A stretch of DNA of 64,000 nucleotides from Laguncularia racemosa (GCA_037954665.1 JBBMOL010000135.1:1431001-1495000), one strand, 5' to 3'; shown: positions 45,511 to 55,874, numbered from the stretch's first letter. The notes: generated from the sequence alone by a model not told the origin. Numbers and translations are program-made.

Positions 45511-47291
45511 TAAATAAATAGAACCAATGGGTTAAAACCATACACAATCTCAAATGGTGAACAATGAGTAGTGCTATATAAAGCCCTGTTATATGCAAAC
45601 TCCACAAATGGTAGACAATCCTTCCAAGTCCTAATGTTCTTCTCTATGATGTTAACCACATCAATTTGCCCATCAATTTGTAGGTGACAGATAGTTGAAA
45701 ACATCTGTTTAGTTCCCAACTTTTCCCACAATACTCTCAAAAAATGACTCAAAAATTTCTCATCTCGATCACTAACAATGCTTCTAGGTATACCATGCGG
45801 ATGCACTACCTTTCTAAAGAACAAATCAACAATGTGTATAGCATCATCAGTTTTATGACAAGGAATGAAATGAACCGTTTTAAAAATCCTACCCACAACC
45901 ACAAAATTAGAATCTCGACCATGCCTAGGCCTAGATAATCCTAACACAAAATCTATGGAAATGTTTATCCATGACTTACAAGGAATGACACTATACTCAT
46001 ATAACCAATCTAAGAAGTCATCTAAACAAGGAATGGGATGACGATACTTTACCGTAAGGTTGTTGATGGCGCGGCAATCAACACACATTCTCCATGTCCC
46101 ATCCTTCTTAGGCACCAAAATCACAGGCACTACACATGGACTCATGCCTTCTCTCACGTATCCCTTCTCCATTAACTCATCTACCTGCCTTTGGAGTTCC
46201 TTTAGAAAGACATTTTCAAAATCCTGCACAAGAGACACAACCACACTAGGCAAAGCATTAGATAATTCGTTAGTAGTCAAATATGTTTCTTTAAAAACCA
46301 GAAACAACATAGGTTGCCTCATCACTAACGTTCTCCTTACTACACTCGCTCTTGCCACACAACTCTCCTTTTGCAAGGCTGCCCTCTCCTTTTCACTGAC
46401 CACCAAAGTTGATCCCCCTTCAACTTGGCCTCTCACACTCTTTCCAGCCTTCCTCTCCTTTTCCTTTTGATCTTGACTTTTATATTCCTTTTCTTTCTCA
46501 TTGTCTTTTGCTCTCTCACTCTCATTCTGCTTTTCACTCACCTTATGTTTTGCAAAAGACTGTTGTAACTGCAACTGGTCCTCATACACTTGTTTGGGTG
46601 TTAACGGTTTAAGATTAAAGCTTTTCCCTTGGTGAACAAGCGTATACTTGTTAGAAAAGCCATCATGAACAGCCTTCCTATCAAATTGCCATGGCCTCCC
46701 CAACAACACATGACATGCTTGCATTGGCACTACATCGCATAACACCTCATCCTCATATCTACCAATGCGAAAACCAATCAAGGCTTGCTTACTCACCTTA
46801 GTCTCACCACTATCATTCAACCACTGCAATTTATATGGACTAGGGTGTCTAATAGTTTTGAGCCCCAGCCTCTCAACAATAAAATTGCTCACTACATTGG
46901 TGTAACTTCCCCCATCAATAATCAAACTACAAATGTGATCTCCTAGATAACATCTAGTATGAAATATATTCTCTCTTTTCCTATCTCCTCTATCTTCCCA
47001 ATCCCTAGTTCCTCTATTCCGACCACTATATCCTCTATAACTCCCGACAGAAGGCTCATCAAAGTCATCATCCGACATTTCATCTCCACCCCTCGGTACT
47101 CTCCTAGAACGACTCTCCCTCTTACGCCCTTGGAATACGTTTGTGGATTGCTCTAGTCTTTGCTCTACCGTCTCATGAATTTGTTCCATTCCCTCTTGGA
47201 ACATCCTCTTCATTTCTTCCCTCAACGCCTCAATTACTAACCTAGCATCAAACCTTCCCCTCTCACCTTCAGGAGAATGTTGTCTCGACAT
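45483..47291 (-). CDS. Element H fused gag-protease-RT-integrase polyprotein, open frame
   Basis: About 602 codons without a stop from ATG 47291 (MSRQHSPEGERG, the gag start also seen in G). Order: gag N-terminus to about residue 105; joined in frame (about 46979) to protease with IIDGGSYTNVV and HVLLGRPWQFD; a Lys/Glu-rich linker; joined in frame (about 46200) to RT start VPKKDGTWRMCVDCRAIN; joined in frame (about 46005) to the integrase core NISIDFVLGLSRPRHGRDS and VSDRDEKF. Missing: gag domain and zinc knuckle, RT palm with YxDD, RNase H, integrase zinc finger. Around the third catalytic residue, G's TEVVN is IDVVN and nine following residues are absent, so integrase should be dead. The long open frame in spite of this is unusual here. 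Confidence 0.85.
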   Translation of the reverse strand: MSRQHSPEGERGRFDARLVIEALREEMKRMFQEGMEQIHETVEQRLEQSTNVFQGRKRESRSRRVPRGGDEMSDDDFDEPSVGSYRGYSGRNRGTRDWEDRGDRKRENIFHTRCYLGDHICSLIIDGGSYTNVVSNFIVERLGLKTIRHPSPYKLQWLNDSGETKVSKQALIGFRIGRYEDEVLCDVVPMQACHVLLGRPWQFDRKAVHDGFSNKYTLVHQGKSFNLKPLTPKQVYEDQLQLQQSFAKHKVSEKQNESERAKDNEKEKEYKSQDQKEKERKAGKSVRGQVEGGSTLVVSEKERAALQKESCVARASVVRRTLVMRQPMLFLVFKETYLTTNELSNALPSVVVSLVQDFENVFLKELQRQVDELMEKGYVREGMSPCVVPVILVPKKDGTWRMCVDCRAINNLTVKYRHPIPCLDDFLDWLYEYSVIPCKSWINISIDFVLGLSRPRHGRDSNFVVVGRIFKTVHFIPCHKTDDAIHIVDLFFRKVVHPHGIPRSIVSDRDEKFLSHFLRVLWEKLGTKQMFSTICHLQIDGQIDVVNIIEKNIRTWKDCLPFVEFAYNRALYSTTHCSPFEIVYGFNPLVLFIYCHCHLTSL

Positions 47292-47321
47292 AGTCCCTGC
47301 AGAAAAGATTAGTACTAACAC

Positions 47322-47790
47322 AAATATATATATAATTAAACCTCACGATACACTCCCTTACGTGTTTCGCTCAAATGATGATATCACACAGTCACTCGTG
47401 TATTCTCACAAATAATGATGATATCAACTCGCCAATTTCCTCTTCTCAATTCTCTTGGAACTAACCCGAACTACACCAATTTCCTTCCGTAGAATTCAAA
47501 ACAACTCTAGGGTTCGTAAATTTTCCTCTATTTTTCTATCCGATTTTTTTTTTTTTTTTTTTTTATCTTGGTTGTTGCTCTTGATCACGTTTTTCTTTTC
47601 TTTTCTTTTCTCTTCTTTTTTTTTGTCGTGATTTTTACTCTTTTTTTTTTTAACAATCGCCTAGTCGATATGACACTATCAAAAGACAATCAATACTACG
47701 AAATTGAATACGATAATTGATATGAACAATTGGAGTTAGGGTTTTTGATATTACCTTCCTCAATCGAACTTGATGTTTTGACAAACCTAA
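47322..47790 (-). other. Untranslated leader of element H
   Basis: Short leader (about 0.5 kb) with purine runs on the element strand (T runs at 47546-47563 and 47640-47651 in window). No coding sequence. Confidence 0.75.
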
Positions 47791-47802
47791 GCTCTGATAC
47801 CA
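47791..47802 (-). other. Primer binding site of element H
   Basis: gctctgatacca in window orientation, three bases from the 5' LTR; intact tRNA-iMet type. Confidence 0.9.
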
Positions 47803-47805
47803 AAC

Positions 47806-48645
47806 TGATACGAACCACGCCAACCCGTGACGAAACCCAATACCAATATGTTCGGAAATTCGTTGCCTAAGACGCCCAAACACCTAAAGTGGAAACCGCG
47901 ACCCATAGTCTATAAGCGAGACAAGAACCTTGGTATAAAAATGAAGACGCCACAATCGGGATGGAAGGCCGATTGATAAGTCGGGATGAACGCCACGGAA
48001 ATTAATCCGATAAGTTCGATTTAGTTCTTGAAGAACCAAGAGAGGTGCCTCTTAAAAGTGTTTAATGTTCAAAGATGTATATTCTATGTTGTTCTAAACC
48101 CTAGGAGCTTTTATACTAGGGTTACAATTCGTGAAAAACAAGTCCAAAACGACGTAGCTTAGATAAGTTGCGTAAAAACACGAAAACAGAACAAGCTGGC
48201 CGTTAGGGGATACACGACCGTGTACTTTGGCCGTGTACTTTTCTGTGCACATTCCGGTCACATACACGACCGTGTACTTCTGGTCGTGTACCTTCCTGTG
48301 GATTTGCTTGACTCCATACACGGCCGTGCCTTTTAGCCGTGTATCTAGCCGTGTATGATTCTATGCAATCTTGGAATTCCTACACGGTCGTGCCTTGAAC
48401 ATACACGCCCTCTTCAACCCGTGTCCGGTGTGACTTGTATAAAAGCAAGGGTCTTCCCATGGTTGTTCCAATCCGTTCCAACTTTATGATTGCTCTAATC
48501 CTTTCCGGCTTCATGGACAACCTTTATCAACTCGTTAAGTGCTTCCTTGAATCGTTTCACTCAATTTCTTGTGATTGGTCCAGGTGGCACTTCAAGAGGA
48601 TCCACATTTCTTCTTCCGGCTTGGCTCTCATCATAGATCTCATCA
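47806..48645 (-). repeat. Element H 5' LTR
   Basis: 840 bases; pairs with 44267-45118. Palindrome array at 48205-48410. Confidence 0.93.
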
Positions 48646-49010
48646 ATAAGTCTCATAAAAGTACTAGGTGCATTAGTTAAACCGAAAGGCATTACTAACC
48701 ACTCATATAATCCATATTTTGTTTTAAATGCGGTTTTCCATTCATTACCTTCTTTCATTCTAATTTGGTGATATCCGCTTTTCAAATCAATTTTGGAAAA
48801 GACACTAGACCCATGTAGCTCATCTAACATGTCATCTAAGCGAGGAATGGGATGACGATACTCTACCGTGATGTTGTTGATGGCGCGGAAATCAACACAC
48901 ATTCTCCATGACCCATCCTTCTTAGGCACCAAAATCACAGGCACTATACATGGGCTCATGCTTTCTCTCACATACCCCTTCTCCATTAATTCACTGACCT
49001 ACCTTTGGAG
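48646..49010 (-). pseudogene. Element G RT, N-terminal half
   Basis: LMEKGYVRESMSPCIVPVIL, DGSWRMCVDFRAINNITVEY, HPIPRLDDMLDELHGSSVF, KIDLKSGYHQIRMKEGNEWK and WLVMPFGLTNAPSTFMRL up to the H insertion. A stop at about 49000 separates it from the linker ELQR upstream. The catalytic motif is in the other half at about 44215. Confidence 0.9.
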
Positions 49011-50060
49011 TTCCTTTGTCTCCTCTGGATTGCTCCTATAAGCTGGTTTGTTTGGAATAGATGCTCCGGGTATAAGGTTGATCTGGTGCTCAATACCACG
49101 AATAGGTGGTAACCCCTTTGGAATCTCCTCAGGGAAGACATCTTCAAAGTCTTGCACAATAGATACAACCACACTAGGCAAAGAGTTAAAAAGTTTGTTA
49201 GTATTCAAATAAGTTTCCTTAAAAATCAGCAACAACATAGGTTGCTTCATCACTAACACTCTCCTCACTACACTCGCTCTTGCCACACAACTCTCCTTTT
49301 GTAAGGTTGCACTCTCCTTTTCACTCACCACCAAAGTTGATCCCCCTTCAACTTGGTCTCTCATGCTCTTTCCAGCCTTCCTCTCTTTTTCCTTTTGATT
49401 TCGACTTTTGTGTTCCTTTTCTTTTTCGATGTCTTTTGCTCTCTCACTCTCCCTCTGTTTTTCACTCACCTTATATTTTGCAAAAGATTGTTGTAGCTCC
49501 AACTGATCCTCATACACCTGTTTAGGTGTTAAGGGTTTGAGATTAGAGCTTTTGCCCTGGTGAACAAGTGTATATTTGTTACAAAAGCCATCATGAACAA
49601 CCTTCCTATCAAACTGCCATGGCCTCCCTAACAACACATGACACGCCTGCATCGGCACTACATCGCATAACACCTCATCCTCATACCTATCGATGCAAAA
49701 AGCAATCAAGACTTGCTTACTTACCTTAGTCTCACCACTATCATTCAGCCACTGCAATTTATATGGACTAGGGTGTTTAGTAGTCTTGAGTCCCAGCCTT
49801 TCGAAAATAAAAGTACTCACCACATTAGTGCAACTCTCCCCATCAATGATCAAACTGCAAATATGATCACCTAGATAACATCTAGTATGAAAGATATTCT
49901 CTCGTTGCACCTCCTCTTCTTCCTTCACCTGCACATTCAAAGCTTGCTTCACTACTGCCACTAACTTCCTTGCTGCAGGCTCCTCATCGTCACTAGCGTC
50001 TTCCAATGGAGGCATATCATCCTCTTCACTATCCCCCTCAGTCTCATACTCACCATCATC
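49011..50060 (-). pseudogene. Element G protease with acidic and Lys/Glu-rich linkers
   Basis: An open frame of about 350 codons. It begins in the acidic gag/protease linker (YETEGDSEEDDMPPLEDASD), continues ENIFHTRCYLGDHICSLIID with the active site read DGESC instead of DGGSC, then SPYKLQWLNDSGETKV, CHVLLGRPWQFDRKVVHDGF, a charged linker rich in Lys, Glu and Arg, and the RT approach IPKGLPPIRGIEHQINLIPG. The Gly-to-Glu change next to the catalytic Asp should harm protease. Upstream the frame continues back through the zinc knuckle. Confidence 0.88.
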
Positions 50061-51156
50061 ATGTAGAATCATAACACGCCTATTCGGACATTGACTAGCA
50101 ATATGGCCTCTGCCTTGGCATTTAAAACATTTAATGTCACGATTTCTAGGAGTAGAAGAATCAGGTTTACCTTAGTTACTAGGAGTAGAACCCGCTTGCT
50201 TCTGCTCTCCTTTTGGCTTGGTGGGTACCAACTTTTCTTCCTTCTTCCATTGGTTAGTCTTCCAAGTGGATGAACCAGCACCTTTTGAAACCGTGCAGTA
50301 CTACTACCTTTCCTCCTATGTTAGTTCTCAACCTTTATAGCCATATGAACCATATCTTCCAATTCCACATAATGCTGCAGTTCTACTACATTTTGTATCT
50401 CTCTATTCAACCCAGCAAGAAACCTAGCCATGATAGCCTCTCTATCCTCCTCTACATTCGCCCTAATCATAGTAACCTCCATCTCCTTGAAATACTCATC
50501 CACACTTCGACTTCCCTGCTTAAGAGTTTGCAATTTGTTGTGCAATTCACGATAGTAATACGCAGGCACAAACCGCTTCTTCATCACCCTCTTCATCTCT
50601 TCCCAAGACTCAATAGATGGTTCGCCATTCCTTCTTCGATTCAACATCAATTGATCCCACCACACTATGGCATAATCTGAAAACTCAATGGCAGCAAGCT
50701 TCACTTTCTTTCTCCCACTATAATTGTGACAATCAAAACCATCTCTACCTTCTTCTCCCACTCTAAGTACGCCTCGGGATCATTCTTCCCTTAGAAAGGA
50801 GGAATCTTCATCTTTATACTACTCAATTGATTATCCTCTCTATTCTTATCTCCTCTATCTTCCCAATCCCTAGTTCCTCTATTCCTACCACCATAACCTC
50901 TATAACTCCCGACAGAAGGTTCATCAAATTCATCATTAGACATTTCATCTCCACCCCTTTGTACTCTCTTAGAACAACTCTCCCTCTTATGCCCTTGGAA
51001 GATGTTTTTAGATTGCTCTAGTTTTTGCTCCACCGTCTCATGAATTTGTTCCATGCCCTCCTAAAACATCCTCTTCATCTCACTCCTCAACGCCTCAATC
51101 ACTAACCTATCATCAAACCTTCCCCTCTCACCTTCAGGAGAATGTTGCCTCGCCAT
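50061..51156 (-). pseudogene. Element G gag
   Basis: ATG at 51154-51156 (MARQHSPEGERG). Coiled-coil-like MEQIHETVEQKLEQ, then a stop-broken arginine/serine stretch, the gag domain (AIVWWDQLMLNRRRNGEPSI, MKRVMKKRFVPAYYYREL, EYFKEMEVTMIRANV, DREAIMARFLAGLNREIQNV), and a CCHC zinc knuckle CFKCQGRGHIASQC at 50091-50150. Stops at about 51061 and 50790 and a frameshift near 50320. It would form the particle in the family. Confidence 0.9.
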
Positions 51157-51613
51157 AGTTCCTGCAGTAAAAGGTTAGTACTAACACAAATATATATGAT
51201 TAAGCCTCATGAGTCACTCCCTTACGTGTTTCACTCAAAGGATGATATCCCACAATCACTCGTGTATTCTCATAAGCAATGATGATATCAACTCACCAAT
51301 TCCTCTTCTCAATTCTCTTGGAACTAACCCAAACTACACCAATCCCTTCTGTAGAATTCAATACAACTCTAGGGGCTCGAAATTTTCCTCTTTTTCTTTC
51401 CTTTTTGTTGCCTTTGTTTTGTCCTTTTGTTCACATTTTTTTTTCTTTCTTTCTTTCTTTTTGTCGTGATTTTTTTTTTGTTCTTTTGTTTATAACAAGA
51501 TTAATATGATGCACTACACTACTCAATTGATATGAACGATTGGAGTTAGGGTTTTGATGTTACCTTCCTCAAACCGAACTGATGTTTAACAAACCTAGGC
51601 TCTAATACCAAAC
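51157..51613 (-). other. Element G leader and primer site
   Basis: Leader about 0.44 kb with purine runs on the element strand (T-rich at 51425-51480 in window); primer site at 51599-51610 reads gctctaatacca, one change from the consensus. Confidence 0.8.
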
Positions 51614-51709
51614 TGATACGAACCATGCCCACGTGTGACGAAACCCAATACCAATACGTTCGGAATTTGCAACCCAACATGCCAAAAACAAACGAGTGGA
51701 ATCGCGACC
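51614..51709 (-). repeat. Element G 5' LTR, inner part
   Basis: Matches 41765-41860; cut by element E at the cgacc target. Continues at 55875-56525; total 747 bases. Confidence 0.9.
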
Positions 51710-52735
51710 TGATAGGAATAAAAATCCGACAAGACCTATCATTAGGGTAAGAACTAAAGGATTTCAAATCTTAGCGATGAGGGCCCATTTTGAGCAGATC
51801 GATCCCGGAATTATTTATATATTAACCTCTTTTCTATTATTCTTGTATTGTGTTTTCCAACAGGCACACTTATCATATTTTATAGGGCAATGGACAAACT
51901 CACTCAGACTCAGCTTGTGGGTTATCCATGGACCGACCTGAACCGGTGATGAGTTGGGCCGATGGATCCTATAGAAGACCGGCATCTTGAAGACCATTTC
52001 TTTTATATATTTATTCTTTTATGAACTATTTTGGTTGTATTTTGGTTTTGGGACACTTTTATTTCCTTGTAATTTTCATTTAGGGTTAGCCACCTTAAAA
52101 GTGACAAACTTGTAATTTTGAGCACTTTTTAACCTTAGGAGTAATACTTGCTTAAGAGAGGGTTTGAGGAGGCTTATTTTTGCAGAACAAACACTTCACA
52201 TTTCGTGAGAGGGCTTAGGGTTTTCCTAATTCCAAATTCTCTTATCAATTTCAATCCCAAGAAGTTGAAATTGTAGCGAGTGCAACAAGGAGAAATCGTG
52301 AGTAATATCGGTTCCTTATTGTTGTTTTCCATTTCATCACTAGTGTGTCATATCTAGGTTGATTTGGATGTTCTTGGACTTGTTTTAATTTGCAATTCGT
52401 GATCAATAGCTTGTTATAGGATTGATTGTGTTGATATATGATATCATTCTCTTCATTATGACGTGAATTGGATAGTTGAAGGAAGGGATTGGAATTTACG
52501 GTTTGACCCATTTGTTTTCTTGATTTGATTCACGTGGGTTTCAATTATAATTGTTATTATTTGATGAAGATTACTTGTTTGGATTGATAATAGCAATTGG
52601 AGCTCTTCGGATTTCATTCCATTGCCTTAGGATTTCCGCATTTACCTAGTCAAGTGAACTGGTTTTTGTGTGTGTGAATTGAGGAGTTTTCCTTGATTCT
52701 TTTGATTGTGCTTAAGCTTGGAATTAGGCACATTA
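51710..52735 (+). repeat. Element E 5' LTR
   Basis: 1026 bases, tgataggaataaaaat...ggcacatta (CA end changed to TA). The TATA region is shortened: aggagtaatacttgctt (52137-52153) where relatives read aggagtagcaagtataaatacttgctt, a loss of nine bases that removes the TATA. Confidence 0.93.
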
Positions 52736-52742
52736 TCTTTTT

Positions 52743-52754
52743 TGGTATCAGAGC
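52743..52754 (+). other. Primer binding site of element E
   Basis: tggtatcagagc, intact, eight bases after the 5' LTR. Confidence 0.92.
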
Positions 52755-53750
52755 TCTTGTTGAGAGAAGGGATTGGTTGTATTTTATTTCGTGGAATTGA
52801 TCATCAATTAGGGTTGATCAAGTGAAAACCGCAAATTGTGTTGTTGTTGTTGTTTTGAGATTGTGAAATTACCTTGGATTGGGATTTGATTTGCTGATTG
52901 TTGGAGTTGGTTTAGGAAGGTTATTGCATCATTTTGTGGTCACTAATTTACGTGGAAGAGCAGAAGGACAAAGTGAAGTTTACTTTAGCAATTTTTTGAA
53001 CTTGCAAAACTTACCAATTCTTGCTATGACTAGCTTGTGGCGTGAGGAGGTTGTGTAGTTTGTTGTTTTTGATTTCCATTGTGTAATTCTGAATTGGTGG
53101 AGTACAATTTGCAGATTGCATTGGTTTTGATTAGTAAGGAATTATTTGAATTCAAAACATATGCAATTAAGTTGTGGGAGTTAATGATTGCTATTTGAAT
53201 TTGAATTCATTGTTACCAATTGAGGAAGGCTTGCAATAAGTGAAGTTGTTTAAATTTCAAATTGAAAGTTGCTGCCTATTGTGGAATTCAGAATTCATTT
53301 GTGGAAAGTCACATATTAGTCCTTTGTTATCATTAATTGCTGTGGAAGTAGAGTGTATTTGTTGTTGTAGTCATTTGTTATCATTGTCGTGGAAGTGGAG
53401 TGCATTTTGTTGTTGTTGCCGTAGGAGTTATTGGTGAAGTGAGTGCACCGTGATTGAGGTGTGTGTGGTGGTGCAAATTTGAGGAGTTTTGTGTAGTGCA
53501 AGGTGCTGCACATTAAGACTCATTGTGGGTGTAAAACTTTAGCAAGAATAAGGAAAGTGAGTAGTAGAATTTAAAATTCAAACAAGTCATTAAATGTGTG
53601 AAAGTAATTGAACTAGTTACTTAAACACTTGTTGTTGAATTTAATTATGTCTACTTGAAAGTAGTTGAGTGTACTTCATTTGTGGTTTGGTTGTGTACTT
53701 GAACCTTAGAAGTGTGAAGATAATTATTGTTGTTGGGTTTGAACACAATC
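52755..53750 (+). other. Untranslated leader of element E
   Basis: 1 kb, no coding frame continuous with protease. A roughly 50-base imperfect tandem duplication lies at about 53317-53420 (ttgttatcatt...gtggaagt.gagtg...ttgttgttg twice). Confidence 0.75.
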
Positions 53751-54632
53751 ATGTCTAGTGAAATGTTTCATTGTGCCAATGTATTGCGCCGGACATTGAC
53801 TACATTTACTACTAAGGATGACGAACAAAGGGAAAACTTGTTCCATACTTCTTGTAGGGTAAAAGGAAATTTATGTGTCCTTATAGTTGATGGTGGTAGT
53901 TGTACCAATGTGGTAGCAGCATCGATGGTATCGAAACTAAAACTTGCTATTACTCCACATCCTGAACCGTATACATTGCATTGGCTTAGTGATAAGGGGA
54001 GTTTACATGTGACCCACAGAGCTAAGGTACCATTCAGTGTAGGGGATAAATACTTTGATGAGATTGAGTATGATATTTTGCCTATGTGTACATCCCATAT
54101 ATTGCTTGGCAGGCCTTGGTTATATGATAGGAGGGTTTTACATGATGGCTTCAGGAATACTTATGTATTCCAAAAGGAAGGAAAACGAATTATTCTGAAT
54201 CCGATGTCGCCTTCAAAGGTTCAAAGGGTTCAGCAACAAATTAGTAGACCATCAGTGGGCCATGAGCAGTCGAACCAACCTTTAGAGCACAAAATTCGTC
54301 AGACCCAGATGTGCCAACCTTCAGAGGATCTTGTTGATCATAGTCATATGAGCAGACCACCAGAGAGCCAAACTGTTCAGAGACAGTTATGTTCTCCTTT
54401 AGAGATACTAGTGGTTCACGAACAGTTGAGTAAACCATTGGAGTATTATGAGGATTCGAGTCAGATGAGTATATCATTAGAGGGCCAGAATGTTCAGAGA
54501 CAGTTGTGTTCACCTTCAGAGGTCTCAGAGGGTAATGAGCAGTTGGGCCAACCATTAGAAGACCATGAGGATCAGCGACACACAGATGAGTTAGAAAAGG
54601 AGGATACAATATCAGTGAAATGGTTGAGATAG
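53751..54632 (+). CDS. Element E protease with 13-residue tandem repeat linker
   Basis: Open frame of 293 codons. Start set at 53751 (MSSEMFHCANVLRRTLTTF) because B and D begin the same way; an in-frame ATG lies 8 codons upstream. Residues 28-57 hold RENLFHTSCRVKGNLC and VDGGSCTNVV with catalytic Asp47; 115-137 hold TSHILLGRPWLYDRRVLHDG. No disabling change is visible. Residues 175-278 (54273-54584) are eight consecutive 13-residue units of the pattern (C/S/N/G)xPxExxxxxxx(L/M). It ends at a TAG before the pol-tail frame. In the family the protease cleaves Gag-Pol; here there is no Gag-Pol in cis to cut. Confidence 0.88.
   Translation: MSSEMFHCANVLRRTLTTFTTKDDEQRENLFHTSCRVKGNLCVLIVDGGSCTNVVAASMVSKLKLAITPHPEPYTLHWLSDKGSLHVTHRAKVPFSVGDKYFDEIEYDILPMCTSHILLGRPWLYDRRVLHDGFRNTYVFQKEGKRIILNPMSPSKVQRVQQQISRPSVGHEQSNQPLEHKIRQTQMCQPSEDLVDHSHMSRPPESQTVQRQLCSPLEILVVHEQLSKPLEYYEDSSQMSISLEGQNVQRQLCSPSEVSEGNEQLGQPLEDHEDQRHTDELEKEDTISVKWLR
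54273..54584 (+). repeat. 39-bp minisatellite coding for 13-residue units
   Basis: Eight in-register units with no length change: for example CQPSEDLVDHSHM, SRPPESQTVQRQL, CSPLEILVVHEQL, SKPLEYYEDSSQM. Units are diverged, with two higher-order similar pairs (both ...VQRQL/CSP... neighbours). D has about three units; B about one. Confidence 0.88.
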
Positions 54633-54843
54633 GGGACACCTCAGTGGATAATGGGTCATTATTTATGTTGCAGATGAGATACATCCTGGAAATGGAGGAG
54701 AGAAGACAATCACCACCTATAGTATTTCAGATATTGGGATTCTATAGAGATATTTCTTCAGGTGGCTTGCTAAGAGGGAAAAAAGTCTCTACTGCATTTG
54801 ATCTACCAGATTTGAGGACAAATCTTTTTGAGGCCCGAGGAGA
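54633..54843 (+). pseudogene. Element E protease-RT linker fused to pol tail
   Basis: Frame 54620-55075: LFMLQMRYILEMEERRQSPP, then GLLRGKKVSTAFDLPDLRTN and LFEARGDDRNKNPTRPIIRA, the latter already in the LTR. Linker text matches B before its RT; VSTAFDLPD matches the end of B's pol. The deletion joint is at the same place as in D. Confidence 0.82.
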
Positions 54844-55869
54844 TGATAGGAATAAAAATCCGACAAGACCTATCATTAGGGCAAGAACTAAAGGATTTCA
54901 AATCTTGGCGATGAGGGCCCATTTTGAGCAGATCGACCCTGGAATTATTTATATATTAACCTCTTTTCTATTATTCTTGTATTGTGTTTTCCAACAGGCA
55001 CACTTATCATATTTTATAGGGCAATGGACAAACTCACTCAGACTCAGCTTGTGGGTTATCCATGGACCGACCTGAATCGGCGATGAGCTGGGCCGATGGA
55101 TCCTATAGAAGACCGGCATCTTGAAGACCATTTCTTTTATATATTTATTCTTTTATGAACTATTTTGGTTGTATTTTGGTTTTGGGACACTTTTATTTCC
55201 TTGTAATTTTCATTTAGGGTTAGCCACCTTAAAAGTGGCAAACTTGTAATTTTGAGCACTTTTTAACCCTAGGAGTAATACTTACTTAAGAGAGGGTTTG
55301 AGGAGGCTTATTTTTGCAGAACAAACACTTCACATTTCATGAGAGGGCTTAGGGTTTTCCTAATTCCAAATTCTCCTATCAATTTCAATCCCAAGAAGTT
55401 GAAAATGTGGCGAGTGCAACAAGGAGAAATCGTGAGTAATATCGGTTCCTTATTGTTGTTTTCCATTTCATCACTAGTGCGTCATATTTAGGTTGATTTG
55501 GATGTTCTTGGACTTGTTTTAATTTGCAATTCGTGATCAATAGCTTGTTATAGGATTGATTGTGTTGATATATGATATCATTCTCTTCATTGTGACGTGA
55601 ATTGGATAGTTGAAGGAAGGGATTGGAATTTGCGGTTTGACCCATTTGTTTTCTTGATTTGATTCACGTGGGTTTCAATTGTAATTGTTATTATTTGATG
55701 AAGATTACTTGTTTGGATTGATAATAGCAATTGGAGCTCTTTGGATTTCATTCCATTGCCTTAGGATTTCCGCATTTACCTAGTCAAGTGAACCAGTTTT
55801 TATGTGTGTGAATTGAGGAGTTTTCCTTGATTCTTTTGATTGTGATTAAGCTTGGAATTAGGCACATCA
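54844..55869 (+). repeat. Element E 3' LTR
   Basis: 1026 bases, ends ggcacatca. Same nine-base TATA deletion (aggagtaatacttactt, 55270-55286). Confidence 0.93.
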
Positions 55870-55874
55870 CGACC

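Larger units (their letters stand above)
44267..48645 (-). mobile_element. Element H: internally deleted gypsy element with one long fused frame
   Basis: Minus-strand 4379-bp element in G's RT, perfect TSD ataag (44262-44266, 48646-48650). LTRs 44267-45118 (852) and 47806-48645 (840; it lacks 12 bases of one palindrome unit). Primer site 47791-47802. It is closely related to G but its gag, protease, RT and integrase have been joined by in-frame deletions into one frame. Removal of H restores G's RT (FMRL|MNHVL). Confidence 0.93.
51710..55869 (+). mobile_element. Element E: protease-only gypsy element
   Basis: Plus-strand 4160-bp element in G's 5' LTR, perfect TSD cgacc (51705-51709, 55870-55874). 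LTRs 51710-52735 and 54844-55869 are both 1026 bases. Primer site 52743-52754. The only coding region is a protease frame of about 293 codons followed by the pol tail; no gag, RT, RNase H or integrase. Same overall design as D but an intact frame. Equal LTR lengths and few differences suggest it is among the younger insertions. Confidence 0.92.

Noticed and set aside
46060..46470. 136-codon plus-strand open frame
   Set aside because: Antisense to the fused polyprotein of element H, whose motifs are clear on the minus strand.
50270..50680. 136-codon plus-strand open frame
   Set aside because: Antisense to the gag domain of element G.
54241..54684. 147-codon minus-strand open frame
   Set aside because: Antisense to the protease linker repeat of element E; the 39-bp repeat keeps several frames open.
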